A stretch of DNA of 64,000 bases from Panax quinquefolius (GCA_020205615.1 JAINUW010000588.1:50871-114870), one strand, 5' to 3'. Counted from the first letter of the stretch, positions 42,489-56,379 are shown. The notes: generated by a model from the sequence alone, not told the origin. Program-made: numbers and translations.

Positions 42489-45303
42489 TGTGACGCCCCA
42501 AAATAGGTATACACAACACCCATTCGAAGTCGCCAAATACATGGTACAAGAAGCAAACTACAACTTCAATAATACAAATGTCGTGTGAAACTTTACAATA
42601 TATATATCGTGAGTTTAAATATAATATTGTCTTCTAGACAATATCCACACGCAAATAAATCCCCATCATAATTATTGATTCATTATTTTACAAAAATGGT
42701 GAGGACTACTAAACAACTCTCTCTAGAACCTTCATTCCATACCCCGACTAGTACTTGCTACATTCTCGCCTCCCCGAGAAGAAAAAATGGAACAACAAGG
42801 AAAAGGGTGAGCTCAACTAGCCCCAAGAAGAATATTATGACTAAGATAATATACAACAAATTATCGTTAGTCTTCAACAGGAAAAAATCGATGTAATACA
42901 ATAGACAACAAGTTTCAGATCAATATTCGCAATGAAATAATAATTCATGTAAGAGTTACGTAGAGAATAAAATCTACTATAATCTATGAATTTAAAAATC
43001 CATCATCAATATTTTATCCTCGTAACATCAATCAATATGCATCCGAATCAAATATTCATCTTTGCACTCTGCAGCCAAAGATATTCATCACCGGGTCATG
43101 TTCATTTAAACACTGCTCATCTTTGCACTACATGTGCCAAAGATATTAATCAATCTGGCCATGTTCATCTCAACACTGCTCATCTTTGCACTACAGCCAA
43201 AGATATTCTTCAGAAATCATTCATCTTGCACTACAAAGCCAAAGATATTCAATAATATCATCATTTAAGACCGAGGATGATGAAAATATTTTTAAAGAAA
43301 CGAATCCAAAGGAAACAAAATGACAAGGATTAAGGATTAAGGATTCGACTTGGTTTTATCCACGCCCAAAAATACCTCAAAAATAATCATAGTGGTGTAA
43401 AATTCAAGAATGATCAAAACATGGATACAATCAAAGTTAGTATCCGTAATAGATATTTTGGACAAAAGAAGAAATTTTATTTTTCTATGAATAAACCAGA
43501 TATCGGAATAGTGTGAATAGAAAAAGAGACACGTGAATAGTAACTCCGACACCAAAAGATAGAAATTCCACAAAAACATCTTCACGCTTCATTAATAGTA
43601 CTCGTGAATAGTTACTCGTGAATAAGAACTCTGCTTAATAGTAACTCGTGAATAGAACTCATGAATAAGAACCCATGAATAGTAACCTGCTACATGAAAA
43701 AGTTCCAAATTTGATAAAAACTTCAGATCAATATTTCAAAGATAATGATATTGAAGAAATAATATCATTACAAAAAATAATAATATCCCTTACCTCAAAG
43801 ATCAAGATTTTAGCTAGAATAACGATATAAGGTCAATGCTTTGAACTTGCAACCGCCTAGCAATACTCAAAGTATACTCAAAATACTCACAAGAATACGC
43901 CGATAATATAGAGAGAGAAAACTTCAGCTTCGTGTGATTTTCAATTCTAACCTAAGCACCCTATTTATAGAAATCGCTTAACACCAAAGCAGTAAAATTT
44001 AATAAATTAATGATATAATTATATTATTTTTTACACATGTCTAGAATCTGATTTCAGCCATCAAACACATGCCACCTTCTAGAAAAAAATAAGAAAAACG
44101 TTTTTTTAATTTTAAATATTTTAAACTTCCAAAATCAATTATTTTGAGCTTCGAACTTCAATAATTCATAATAAATAGCCCTTTCATCAGAAAATTCGAA
44201 TCTCGCGAGTTTTTATAGGAAATTCAATTTCTACAACTTTGCAGAAGAAAGTTTTTCCAAATTCCAATCAAAAATTGACCGAAATCCACAAACGGACGAT
44301 TTTTTAAGTGCTATAATCAAATTTCGCTAATAAATGGGGTCCACCGACATGTTTAACATGTTTTAAACATTTATTGCAACAAAAATACTCTTCCTCCTCG
44401 TATACTCATATATCCCACATTCATTGTAAAATATCACCGTTAATATATTATTAAAATAATATATTTAAATGAATTATTTTATCGTAAAAGATAAAATATT
44501 AATTTTCAACAATTGTCATTTTAAAATTTTTCCATCTATATCCACATAAAATCAATATTTTCCTCATCATATAAATCAATAATTAATTATTCACAAATAA
44601 TATTATGTAATCACAATATCGACAACCAGCAGCCCTCAGAAAGAGGGGCTTTCCAATAAGAATTTCTTCTTCATCGGGCGCCGCAATTAGTGACCAAACC
44701 TCTCCTTAGATGTAACTTTCTAGACATTGCCAATAATGTTATCTAATAATATTATTCAGATAATATGAATTATTGCTTCGATAATGAAAGATATCGTAAT
44801 GACAATTATCAAACAACAAAGAATATAAAATATCAACGCAAAGAATTATTAACTCAATAAAATATCGAATAAAGAATTATCAGAACCATTATCGAGTAGT
44901 GCCTTTCACGTAAGAATCAATAATTGGTGCAATACCGCGGTGCTATCGCTCAACAACGCCAGATTAGTGTGTTTTAACCACCGGTATTCCAACAAAGATA
45001 ACGCTAATAACTACTACTGCTATTTAAAAACAACTTATATTTGTCGCTTTCTTCATCCAATCGCTCGTTATGGGCCCACACATGGGTCTACCTGGTCAGC
45101 ATTTAATATTCCCCGACAAAGCATTTAATATTCCACCACCAAACTAATATTCCCCACAACAATGAATATTTTATAACCACTTGCTTATTTTGAAATATTT
45201 GCATATTTAACCCTTAACTATCCACATTAATCAAATCAACCCTTACTATTTCAAAATAATAAATAAAGGAAATTCCTTTTATTTAAAAAATTTCGGTCTT
45301 ACA
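42489..45303 (-). repeat. Element F 3' LTR
   Basis: Starts TGTGACGCCCC and ends GGTCTTACA on the plus strand. On the minus strand it contains TATAAATA (43972-43979), a donor-like GAG|GTAAGG (about 43793), the 14-bp minisatellite (43590-43686) and three to four 55-65-bp repeats with CATCTTTGCAC and CCAAAGATATT (about 43050-43255). Confidence 0.88.
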
Positions 45304-45318
45304 ACCTCCCTCCTTATG
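45304..45318 (-). promoter_or_regulatory. Polypurine tract of element F
   Basis: Plus-strand ACCTCCCTCCTTAT next to the LTR; the minus strand reads ATAAGGAGGGAGGT. Confidence 0.85.
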
Positions 45319-45329
45319 AAATTTCGCCT

Positions 45330-46560
45330 CGAAATCGACGACGCACGGTGTTTCAAAAGGTGAGGATACCTCGCTTTCATTTCCGCTTTCCAATTCCTGT
45401 GTCATTTCCTCTATAGCATGATTCCTCCACAAAACTTTAACTTGTGGTATAACCTTTCAGGCAGTAGGGACATGCTCCTTCCTATCCAAAATCTCGACAG
45501 TACCTCCTCACACGTTAAGTCTTCTGGCTATCTCGTCCGGTTCTAACTCTATAACGTGGTTCGGGTCTTTCACATATTTATTTAAGTACGATATGTGAAA
45601 CACATTATGAACACGAGACATACTTTGAGGTAACGCAAGTCTATAGGCTACATTTCCTACTCGGCCAAGAATTTGAAATGGACCGATAAATCGTGGATCG
45701 AGCTTTTCTCTCTTCCCAAATCTTGTAACTCCCTTCCATGGAGCAACTCGCAACAATACACATGATCCCCTACATTAAATTCCACGCCCTTTCGATGAAG
45801 ATCCGTGATAACTCTTTTGTCGATCTTGTGCCGCTTTGTATACGTTGTCGAATCATTTGGATCTTTTCAGTAGTCATACGTGATTAACTCTAGTCCCAAC
45901 AATGTTGCTTTCACCCACCTCATCCCAACATATCGAGAACGACATTTTCGGCCCATATAATGCTTCAATGGAACCATGCCTATATTTGTTTAATAACTAT
46001 TGTTGTATGAGGATTCCACCAATGGCAAGTACTTATCCCAACTTCCTTTGAAATCTAGGACACGTAGTTTTAATATATCTTCAAGAGTTTGAGTAGTCTT
46101 TTTGATTGCCCATCCGCTTGAGGATGGTATGCCAACCTCAATCAGAAATTGCGCCCATAGCTTTTTACAAACTAACCCAAAATCATGAAGTGAATCTTGG
46201 GTCACGATCTAAAACTATGGATACCGGCATGCCATGCAATCTCACAATCTCATTTACGCACATACGAGAAAGACGCTCAAGGAATAAGTCTCTCGATTCA
46301 GAAGAAATGAGCAGACTTGGTTAATCTATCAACAATAACCCAAATAGCATTGATGCCTTGAGAAACCGAGAGGAAGACCAGTAAATTAAATCCATAGTAA
46401 TGTGTTCCCACTTCCATTCCCGGAATCTCAAGTGGTTGCAACGGACCCTTAGGTACAAGATGCTCCGCCTTTACACGCTGGCAAGTTAAACACATCAAGA
46501 TAAACTTTGCAATCTCTCTCTTCATATTGTTCCACCAAAATGTATGTCAAGATCACGATA
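45330..46560 (-). pseudogene. pol: Element F integrase and chromodomain-like tail
   Basis: On the minus strand the tail is clear: RFIGPFQILGRVGNVAYRL, SRVHNVFHIS, KYVKDPNHVIELEP (45508-45756). The core has lost key residues. The segment equivalent to IVSDRDPRF reads VLDRDPRF, and the catalytic Glu of [11 protein letters not shown] is Lys (QSKKTTQTLED, about 46085-46108). The N-terminal finger shows MKREIAKFILMCLTCQR (46475-46525). Ser-to-Leu and Glu-to-Lys fit C-to-T decay of methylated DNA. Integrase would be inactive even without frameshifts. Confidence 0.82.
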
Positions 46561-46599
46561 CATTTTAGTACTTCCGTGATGGATTGCAAATGGCGATTG

Positions 46600-47290
46600 T
46601 GTGCCTCCATCATAATCTTGTACTTCAAATCGTAGTCGTTAGGAACACAAAGTCTAGAGTGGACTCAAGTATTCCTTCTTCATCAATTCTCGCCCTAATA
46701 GCTCCTTCTTGTACTTTCTTCTTCATACGATCAACTCCGGGTTTCGGTGGCTCGAGCAACCTTAACTTTTCTATTAAAGTTGGCTCTATGCGTATACTTG
46801 ACATCATCGCACTCGCTCCGTTCAGATATAATCTTCTACTCACTCGCGCCGCCTACCACGCTCGCTTTTTCCAGATGGCATGATCGTAACATGTGTCGAA
46901 ATGAGTCTCCTCTCGAGTTCTTCAAGCTCTTCCCACATTCCTTGCTTCCATTCGAATTTTGTATCTCTACGAGTCACCAAGTTAATGGAATAGCGATTCG
47001 AGAATATCCTTCAACTAATCTCCGATAATAACCAACTAAGCCTAGAAAGCTACGATTTCGATAATCGATTTAGGTTGCTTTCTCAATCGTGACTCATATC
47101 CCAATCTTGGATAAGACGTCACAATGACACCTATCGCTTTACTATCGCATCTAATATGACGCCCCCTACAGAGAGTTCGCTTAGGTGAATTCCACAAAGG
47201 AAGTCACAAAATAAAGGCTCGTGTACCAAATTTATAGTTGAATTTTTAACTCCTCAAGTTCAATAGAGCCATTCGATATGAGATTTTAGA
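46600..47290 (-). pseudogene. pol: Element F RNase H/RT remnants with RT core deleted
   Basis: The minus strand shows the integrase leader (GAIRARIDEEGILESTLDFV, about 46650-46710), RNase H connection pieces (FEW...ELEERL-like near 46910-46960, FLGLVGYYRR-like near 47020-47060) and the RT start (FCIDFEP, PIELEELK, about 47260-47345). FIDD and the segments around it are absent. The stretch 47090-47250 looks rearranged, with a linker-like piece and a GGGGGCGTC piece. Confidence 0.7.
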
Positions 47291-47579
47291 AATGAGTTTT
47301 GTACCGGTTCAAAGTCGATACAAAATTTAATATGCTTTGGGAGTAAGCCAAGAAATTCTTCAGAAATACGTCAGAAAAATCAATAACAATGTGAATATTA
47401 TTCAAATCGACGTGTCTTTATTCAAATCCATAACATGGACTAAGAAAACTTGACATCCGTAATAAACGAATGACTTCATGGCTTGATATGAAAATGTTTG
47501 ACTACAATGGTTTGATTGCTTGAATTTGAATAACAAAGTTGCTTAGGAATATGAAAACTAACAACCTTACAAAAGCAAT

Positions 47580-47900
47580 CAATTTGGCATGATGAGTAGT
47601 TAACCTTAAAATCACATCAAAAGCAAATATCTCTATAGAAATAAGGTTACTGTGTAATGTGATAGTGCCAACTTGAATCAAGCAAGATTTTTAAACAACT
47701 GGATGTGATGAAAGTTTCTCCTAACTGGAGTTTCCACAGATAGGTCAAAGTCTAATTTCTCCGTAGTCAAGTTTAAACGCTGAGCGCAAGTAAGAGAGAT
47801 AAAAGAATGGGTAGAACCGATATCTAGTAAGGTATATACTTCGCAAGAATTTATAATTAACTAACCTGCTAACTTCGCTCGGGTTCCTCGCATTTTGACC
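47580..47900 (-). pseudogene. Element F protease remnant
   Basis: The active site reads LLDIGSTHSF near 47810-47845 on the minus strand: the Thr of DTG is Ile, again a C-to-T type change. The TTHHA-like end segment lies near 47590-47640. Confidence 0.7.
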
Positions 47901-49100
47901 GGCCACAACAAACGCCTTCCAAGAACCGCTGACTTTGACTTTTTCGGGACATCCTTTTGAGTCACCATTTCATTGGACTAGGTTTCGATATCGCATAAAT
48001 CTCGAGTTTATATGTCCTTCTTTTCCACAATTATAGCATACCTTAAACTGCTAGGCGCTTCAATGATATGTCCCTCTTTCCCCAAGATTTGTAACATACG
48101 ACCGGTGGTCGCTTCTCCTCCCTTAAAACTAGTTGCCATCGGCGCCGACGCCTTCACATGGTCGGTGTTGAATCTCCTCTTTTAAAATCTCCTCCCGACT
48201 CGCTTCTTCTATTTTCATGGCCACGATTACCACCAGAGTGGTTACCGCTTTGTCTCAGTATTCTTCTTTCTCCGCCGGTTATCGTTATTCGATGATCGCT
48301 ATCTTCAGATGATCCTCGGTTATGGTCCCTCATTGAACGCACTTTCGTTATCTCGCCTAACAACCGAGCCCGCTGACAACATCCTAATAGAGAGAAAATT
48401 TATGAGAAATGAGATATCGACGATGCGTGGGTTTCAAACCTCTCGTAAACATCCGCCACATAACGCTCCTCATTCTCCACCAAATGAGGTGCAAACTCGA
48501 TAACTCCGCGAACTTCGCCTTCGCATCGGGACACCGCCATGTTATTCTCCTAGTCTAATAAACTCCACTTCCTTCATACGATTTAATACTTTCGTGGAAG
48601 TACTTGTCATTGAACTGCTTTCAAACGCTCTCCCATGACATGCCGAAAGCAGTGGGTGGGTACGCTTCACGTATTCCCACCAAGAATCGTCGCTTCGCCA
48701 CTTTTAACATAAAGGCGGCGAATGGAACTTTCGTTCCTCTCCGCATCCCAAGACATCGAATATCTTGGTAATTTGTTTGACCCACGCCTCCGCCTTTAAT
48801 CGGATCCGCTTTCCCTGTAATTCTAGTGGTCCCAACTTTGAATCGCTTGGTCGTGACCACCCGTGAATTGCTATCATTTCTCCTCGTATTTTGAACACGA
48901 AGTCTCCTCGTCTCGATTTTGCATGAATCGCAAAAAGCTTCTAAACATCCCCTCGCTCATCATCTCGCCGCTGGTGTTGTTTCACAGGAGGAACATTACC
49001 AACTGTTCACGACGCTTCTCCTCGCTGGTGAGTACAGCATCTCCACGGCCTCATTTACTCCATCGTTAATATTCTCACCGACATTCTCAAATACCGCCAT
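47900..49100 (-). pseudogene. gag: Element F gag (frameshifted)
   Basis: On the minus strand the ATG at 49100 begins MAVFENVGENIND. The core reads WVKQITKIFDVLGC (48750-48795) and FGMSWES (48621-48660). Two knuckle regions lie near 48010-48095, one with Ser for the second Cys (CYKSWGKRG) and one intact at first (YNCGKEGHI). Many small indels break it. The ATG lies within TTTTATGGCGG, where the A and E copies have acceptor-like sequence. Confidence 0.78.
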
Positions 49101-49257
49101 AAAATAAGGGTTAATTAAGGAAATCAATATATCACATAATATCCCTATATAATCGACCAACTAACAAATAAGCTTAGGTAGGACACACTAGCTAAGGATT
49201 TACTCTGCTCTCCCTCCTAGTTTTATTCCCGATCTCCGCCAGAGATCATATCCCTAA

Positions 49258-49269
49258 GCTCGATATTAA
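49258..49269 (-). promoter_or_regulatory. Primer binding site of element F (degenerate)
   Basis: The minus strand reads TTAATATCGAGC next to the 5' LTR, a worn version of TGGTATCAGAGC. Confidence 0.6.
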
Positions 49270-49270
49270 C

Positions 49271-51983
49271 TAAGACGCCCCCAAAATAGGTATACACAAC
49301 ACCCATTCTCGAGTCGCCAAATACATGGTACAAGAAGCAAACTACAACTTCAATAATATAAATGTCGTGGTGAAATTTACAATATATACCGTGAGTTTAA
49401 ATATAATATTGTCTTCTAGACAATATCCACACGCAAATAAATCCCCATCATAATTATTGATTCATTATTTTACAAAATGGTGAGGACTACTAAACAACTC
49501 TCTCTAGAACCTTCATTCCATACCCCGACTAGTACTCGCTACATTCTCGCCTCCCGAGAAGAAAAATGGAACAACAAGGAAAAGGGTGAGCTCAACTAGC
49601 CCAAGAAGAATATTATGACTAAGATAATATACAACAAATTATCGTTAGTCTTCAACAGGAAAATCTGATGAATACAATGTACAACAAGTTTCAGATCAAT
49701 ATTCGCAATGAAATAATAATTCATGTAAGAGTTACGAGAGAATGAAATCTACTATAATCTATGAATTTAAATACCCATCATCAATATTTTATCCTCGTAA
49801 CATCAATCAATATACATCCGAATCAAATATTCATCTTTGCACCACAGCCAAAGATATTCATCACTGGGTCATGTTCATTTAAACACTGCTCATCTTTGCA
49901 CCATGTGCCAAAGATATTAATCAAATCATGTTCATTCATTTCATCATCTCAACACTCAGAAATCATTCATTTGCACTATGTGCCAAAGATATTCTTCATT
50001 TAAATCATTCATCTGAAACAAACTGATGTGCCAAAGATAAGGATTCTTCGTAAATCATTCACCAAAAATACCTCAAAAATCATTTATTTTCAAGAATGAT
50101 CAAAACATGGATACAATCAAAGTTAGTATCCGCAATAGATAGATTTAAAAAAGAAGAAATTTTATTTTTCGTGAATATACCAGATACGTGAATAAGTACC
50201 GTGAATAACGTGATATACGTGAATAGTAACTCCGACACCAAAAGATAGAAATTCCACAAAACATCTTCACGCGCTTCATGAATAGTACTCGTGAATAAGA
50301 ACTCGTGAATAAGAACTCGCTTAATAAGAACTCGTGAATAAGAACTCATGAATAGTAACTCCATGAATAGTAACCCCGACATGAAAAAGTTCCAAATTTG
50401 ATAAAACTTCAGATCAATATTTCAAAGATAATGATATTGAAGAAATAATATCATTACAAAAAAAATAATATCCCTTACCTCGAAAGATCAAGATTTCTAT
50501 AAAACACCGTATAAGGTCAAGAACTTGCACCGCCTAGCAATACTCAAAGTATACTCAAAATACTCACAAGAATACGCCGATATATATAGAGAGAAAACTT
50601 CAGTTTTGGTGTGATTTTCAATTCTAACCCAAGCACCCTATTTATAGAAATCGCTTAGAACACCAAAGCGTAAAATTTAATAAATTAATAATATAATTAT
50701 AATATTTTCTACACATGTCTGGAATCTGATTTCAGCCATCAAACACATGCCACCTTCTAGAAAAAAATAAGAAAAACGTTTTTCTAATTTTAAATATTTT
50801 AAACTTCCAAAATCAATTATTTTTGAGCTTCTAACTTCAATAATTCATAATAAATAGCCCTTTCATCAGAAAATTCGAATCTCGCGAGTTTTTATAGGAA
50901 ATTCAATTTCTACAACTTTGCAGAAGAAAGTTTTTCCAAATTCAAATCAGAAATTGACCGAAATCCACAAACGGATGATTTTACAAGTTTATAATCAAAT
51001 TTCACCAATAAATGGGGTCCAATGACATGTTTAACATGTTTTAAACATTTATTGCAACAAAATACTCTTCCTCCTCGTATACTCATATATCCCACATTCA
51101 TTGTAAAAATATCACCAATTAATATATTATTAAAATAATATATTTAAATGAATTATTTTATCGTAAAAGATAAAATATTAATTTTCAACAATTGTCATTT
51201 TAAAAATTTTTCCATCTATATCCACATAAAATCAATATTTTCCTCATCATATAAATCAATAATTAATTATTCACAAATAATATTATGTAATCACAATATC
51301 GACAACCGTGCAGCCTCAGAAAGAGGGGCTTTCCAATAAGAATTTCTTCTTCATCTGCGCAAGCAATTAGGTGACCAAAACCTCCTGTAGATGTAACTTT
51401 CTAGACATTGCCAATAATGTTATCTAATAATATTATTCAGATAATATGAATTATTGCTTCGATAATGAAAGATATCGTAGTAATGACAATTATCAAACAA
51501 CAAAGAATATAAAATATCAACGCAAAGAATTATTAACTCAATAAAATAATCGAACAAGAATTATCGTAACCATTATCGAGTAGTGCCTTCACGTAAGAAT
51601 CAATAATTGGTGCAATACCGTGCTACTGCTCAACAACGCGTATTAGTGTGTTTTAACCACCGGTATTCCAACAAAGATAATTCAGAATAACTACGCCGCT
51701 ATATTTAAAACAACTTATATTTGTCGTTTTCTTCATCCAATCGCTTCAGTTATGGGCCCACACATGGTCGCTACGTCGCATTTAATATCCCCTAAAGCAT
51801 TTAATATTCCACCACCAAACTAATATTCCCAAACAACAATGAATATTTTATAACCACTGCTTATTTTGAAATATTTGCATATTTAACCCTTAACTATCCA
51901 CATTAATCAAATCAACCCTTACTATTTCAAAATAATAAATAAAGGAAATTCCTTTTATTTAAAAAATTTCAGGGTCAAATACA
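49271..51983 (-). repeat. Element F 5' LTR
   Basis: Closely follows 42489-45303: GACGCCCCCAAAATAGG at the left, then the CATCTTTGCAC repeats (49820-50000), the 14-bp minisatellite (50278-50372), a donor-like site (about 50478), a TATA box (50639-50646 on the minus strand), and GGGTCAAATACA at the right end. Confidence 0.85.
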
Positions 51984-54461
51984 ACAACCATGTGTGGGCC
52001 CCATAACTAAAGCGATTGGATGAAGAAAACGACAAATATAAGTGGTTTAAAAATAACTACAGAAGTTATTAAGTTAATTATCGTTAAAAATACCCTGTGG
52101 TTAAAACATAGTAAGATACCAGTATTGCACCAATTATTGATTCTTACGTAAGAAGGCACTACTCAATAATGGTTATGTGAATTATCGCTCAAAGATTTTA
52201 TCGAGTTAATAATTGCGCGCTGATATTTTATATCATCGTTGTTTTCAATAATTGTCATTACACAAGATTTTTCATTATCGAAACAATAATTCATATTATC
52301 TCGAATAATATTATTAGATAACATTATTGGCAATGTCTAGAAAGTTCGTCTAAGGAGATGTTTGGTCACCTAATTGCGCCAAGAAGAAGAAATTTTATCG
52401 AAAGCCCCTCTTCCTGAACCGCCCTCGTCACAATATTGTGATTCTCGTAATATTATTTGTGAATAATTAATTATTGATTCATATGATGAGGAAAATATTG
52501 ATTTTATGTGGATATAGATGGAGAAAAATTTTAATGTGACAATTGTTGAAAATTGAAATTTTATCTTTTTCTCGATAAAATAATTCTTTTTAAATATATT
52601 ATTATATTTTAATAATATAATAATGGTGATATTTTTACAACGAATGTGGGATATATGAGTATACGAGGAGGAAGAGTATTTTTGTTCCAATAAATGTTTA
52701 AAACATGTTAAACATGTCAATGGACCCCATTTATCGATCGAATTTGATTATAAATGTAAAATCGCCCCGCTTGTGGATTTTGGTCAATTTTTGTTTGGAA
52801 TTTGGAAAACTTTCTTTCCGTAAAGTTGTAGAGAATTGAATTTCCTATAAAACTCGCAAGATTCTAATTTTCTGATAAAAGGGCTATTTATTATGAATTA
52901 TTGAAGTTCAAGTTCAAATAATTGATTTTTGGAAGTTTTAAATATTTTAAATAATAAAACGTTTTTTGTTTGTTTTGTGGGCTACAACATGTGCATAATG
53001 AGCTGAGATCAGATCTAGGAAGGTGGGCGAGAAATCTTAATATATATATTAATATTATATTAAATTTTCGCTTTTGGTGTTCTAAAGATTTTCCTATAAA
53101 TAGGTGCTTAGGTTAGAATTGAAAATCACACCGTAAACCCAAGTTTTTCTCTCTATATTATCGAGTTTATTCTTGTGAGTATTTTGAGTATACTTTGAGT
53201 ATTGTTAGATAGAAGGCAAGTTCCTTCAAAGACTATATCCTAGATTTCAAAACTAGAAGTACTAATCTTTCGAGGTAAGAGATGTTATTTTCTTCTCAAA
53301 TGATATTATTTCTTCAATATCATTATGCTGAAATATTGGTTGGAACTTTTTATCAAATTTGGAACTTTTTATGCTCTGGGGTTACTATTCACGAGTTACT
53401 ATTCACGAGTTACTATTCACGTAGTTACTATTCAGTACTATTCATGAAGCGTGAAGATGTTTTTTTTGTGGAATTTCTATCTTTGGTGTTTGAGTTAATT
53501 ATTCACGATACTCAAGACTATTCACGATAATTCACTATTCAATAAAAATAAAATTTCTTCTTTTGTCCAAAATATCTATTCGGATACTAGCTTTGATCAG
53601 ATCCATGTTTTGATCATTCTTGAATTTTACACCACTATGATTATTTTTGAGGTATTTTTTTGAACATGGATAAAACAAAGTACTAATCCTTAATCCTTAA
53701 TCCTTGTCATTTTGTTTCATCGGATTCGCTTTCTTTAAAAATATTTTCATCATCCTTAGTCTTAAATGATGATATTATTGAATATCTTTGGCCCAGAGTG
53801 CAAAGATGAATGATTTTTCAAGAATATCTTCGGGTCAGAAAAGTGCAAAGATGAAATGTGTGTTTAGATGAATACGATTAATCGATGAATATCTTCGCCT
53901 CAGAGCAAAAAGATGAATATTTGATTCCGGAGATATATATGATTGATGTTACAGGATAAAAGATAGACGATGAACTTTTAAATTCATACATGAAGATAGT
54001 AGTTTGCATTCTCTACTTAACTCTTCTAATGAATTATTATTTCACATGTAATATTGATTTAAAATTTGTTGTCTATCAGATTCTATTAGATTTTTCCCGT
54101 TGAAGACTAACGATAATTTGTTGTATATTATCTTAGTCATAATATTCTTTATCGGGCTAGTTGAGCTCACCCTTTTCCTTTTTGTTCCATTTTTCTTCTC
54201 GTGAGGCTAGAAATATAGTGAGTATTTAGCTCTGGTAATGGAATGAAGGTTTTAGAAAGAAATGTTTAGTAGTCCTCACCATTTTTGTAAAATAATGTAT
54301 CAATAAATGTGATGAGGATTTATTTGAGTATAGATATTGTCTAGAAGATAATATTTGTATTCAAACTCAGCTTTCTGTTGTAATAATAAAGTTGTAGTTG
54401 TTTTGCATCACGTATCGACAACTCGTAATGGGTGATGTATACCTATTTTGGGGGCGCCACA
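51984..54461 (+). repeat. Element E middle LTR, right part
   Basis: Resumes with CCATAACTAAAGCGATTGG, matching the third LTR at 62281 onward, and ends GGGGGCGCCACA. It has TATA (53095), a donor-like GAG|GTAAGAG (53273), the 14-bp minisatellite (53381-53447) and the conserved TCGGGCTAGTTGAGCTCACCC block near 54150-54172. Confidence 0.87.
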
Positions 54462-54463
54462 AT

Positions 54464-54475
54464 TGGTATCGTAGC
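54464..54475 (+). promoter_or_regulatory. Primer binding site of E's second interior
   Basis: TGGTATCGTAGC: the expected TGGTATCAGAGC with CAG replaced by CGT. The presence of a full primer site here shows the middle LTR is also a 5' LTR. Confidence 0.8.
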
Positions 54476-54649
54476 TAGGATATGATCTCATGAGATCGGG
54501 AATAGAACTAGAGAGGAGAGACGAGTAAATCCTTCGCTAAAGTGTGTCCTACCTAAGCTTATTTTTTTTAGTTGGTCAAGATATAAGGATATTATGTGAT
54601 ATATTGATTTCTTTTAATTAACCCTTGTTTTATGATAGATTTGAGAATG

Positions 54650-55760
54650 TCGACCGAGAATATTAACAATGGAAATGAGACCGTGGAGACGCTCAGATTT
54701 CACCAACGAGGAGAACGTAACAGTCGGGCAATGTTCCTCCCGTGAACAACACCACCGAAAGCAGATGATGAACGAGGGATGTTTAGAAGCTTTTGCAGCT
54801 CATGCAAAATCGCACGAGGAGACTCGTGTTCAAAAATACAGAGGAAATGATAGCAATTCACGTTGTCACAAATGCAAGCAGCTCAAAGAGTCGGGACCAC
54901 CTGTAATTTAAGGGAAAGCAAGATCCGATCACTACGGAAAACATGGGTCAAACAAATTACCAAGATATTCGATGTCTTGGGATGCACGGAGGAACAGAAG
55001 GTTCCATTCGCCACCTTTATGTTCCGTGGCGAGGCGCATTCATCGGTGGGAGTCTGTGGAAGTTGCACTCCATCCACCAAGACTCAAAGATGTCTTGGGA
55101 AACGCTTTCAGAATTATTTAATGACAAATACTTTCCGAAAGTATTCATTATACGAAAGAAGTGGAGTTCATCGATTAGAGCAAAACAACACGACGATTTG
55201 TCTCAAAGACGAGGCAAAGTTTGCAGAGTTATCTGTGTTTGACCTCATTTGGTGGAGAATGAGGAACGATGACACGGATGTTTCTTAGAGGTTTGAAACC
55301 CCAAGATACGCCAAGATCTCATTTTCATAAATTTTCTCTATTCAGATGTTGTAAAATGTGGCTCAATTATTAGAGCGAGATAACTAGTACGGCCAACCGA
55401 GGGACCACAACCGTGGATCGCACGTAGATAAAGATCAATGTAATAATGATAACCAAATGGAGAAAGAAACAGACGGACAAAAATGGTAACCACTCGTGGT
55501 AATCATGGCCATGAAAATAGAAGAAGCGAGTCGAGGAGATTTTAAAAGAGGAGATTTAACAAATGACTATGTGAAGACGACAATAAAGGCCAGCAAAGAA
55601 TCGGTTCTAAGGAGGAGAACGACCACCGGCCATATGCTATAAATGCGGAAAGAGGGACATATCACCAAACCCGCCCACAACAGCTCAAGGTATGCTATGA
55701 TTGTGGAAAGGAAGGACATATCGCCGAGATCAGACGCAGAAAAACCTAGTTCAATGGGGG
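54650..55760 (+). pseudogene. gag: E second interior: gag (frameshifted)
   Basis: A sister copy of the gag at 37741. Recognisable text includes WVKQITKIFDVLGCTEEQKV and PFATFMFRGEAH (about 54945-55040), SKMSWETLSELFNDKYF in the next frame (55085-55135), LEQNN, and two knuckles near 55635-55730 (CYKCGK..., CYDCGKEGHIAE). Its indels mostly sit at different bases from those of the first interior. Confidence 0.83.
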
Positions 55761-56290
55761 ACAGTGACTCAAAAGACTATCCTGTAAAAGTCAAAGTCAA
55801 CGATTCGGAAGAGCGCTTGTTATTGTGGATCGGTCATAATGCGAGGAACCCAAACGAGGTGATCACGGTAAGTTATTTATAAATTCTCGCAAGTTTATAC
55901 CTTACTTGATACCGTTGCATACCCATTCATTTATCTCTCCGCATGTGCTCAACGCTTAAACTCGACTCGCAGAGAAATTAGACTTCGACCTATCTGTGGA
56001 AACTCCGTTAGAGAAACTTTCATCACATCCATCGCTTATAAATCTTGTTTGATTCAAGTTGGCACCATTACCTTACCCGTCTGACCTTATCTCTTTAAAG
56101 ATACTTGCTTGATGATGATGATTTAGTGGATTGATTGGTTAACTACTCATCATGCCAAAATTGATTGTTTTCGTAAGGTGTTAGTTTTCATATTCCTAAC
56201 CAACCCGTTGTATTTAATTCAAGCAACTAAACCATTAAAATCAATCACCGCCATATCTAATCATAAAGCTATTCGCTTATTGAAAAACGG
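55761..56290 (+). pseudogene. E second interior: protease
   Basis: LDT at about 55905 with the G shifted out of frame (GATACCGTTGC), then HSFI-like text and the end segment IDWLTTHHAKIDCF split by indels near 56120-56175. [20 protein letters not shown] (56283-56340) is the linker to RT and is in one frame. Confidence 0.72.
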
Positions 56291-56379
56291 ATGTCAAGCT
56301 TTCTTAGCCCATGTTATGGATTTGAATAAAGACACATCAAATTTGAATAATATTCCCGTTGTTATCGATTTTCCGACGA

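Larger units (their letters stand above)
42489..51983 (-). mobile_element. Element F: E-family retrotransposon in reverse orientation, RT core lost
   Basis: Reading on the minus strand: 5' LTR 51983-49271, primer site, gag, protease, RT start, RNase H connection, integrase, tail, polypurine tract, 3' LTR 45303-42489. The two LTRs (2713 and 2815 bp) belong to the same family as E's. The interior is about 3.97 kb, some 0.76 kb shorter than E's, because the RT palm is missing. The right LTR edge reads GGGTCAAATACA instead of GGGTCTTACA, so the target duplication cannot be fixed exactly. Confidence 0.87.

Noticed and set aside
42986..43255. Plus-strand open frame of 89 codons with repeated HVHLNTAHLCTT
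   Set aside because: It is the antisense reading of the tandem repeats in F's LTR, not a repeat protein.
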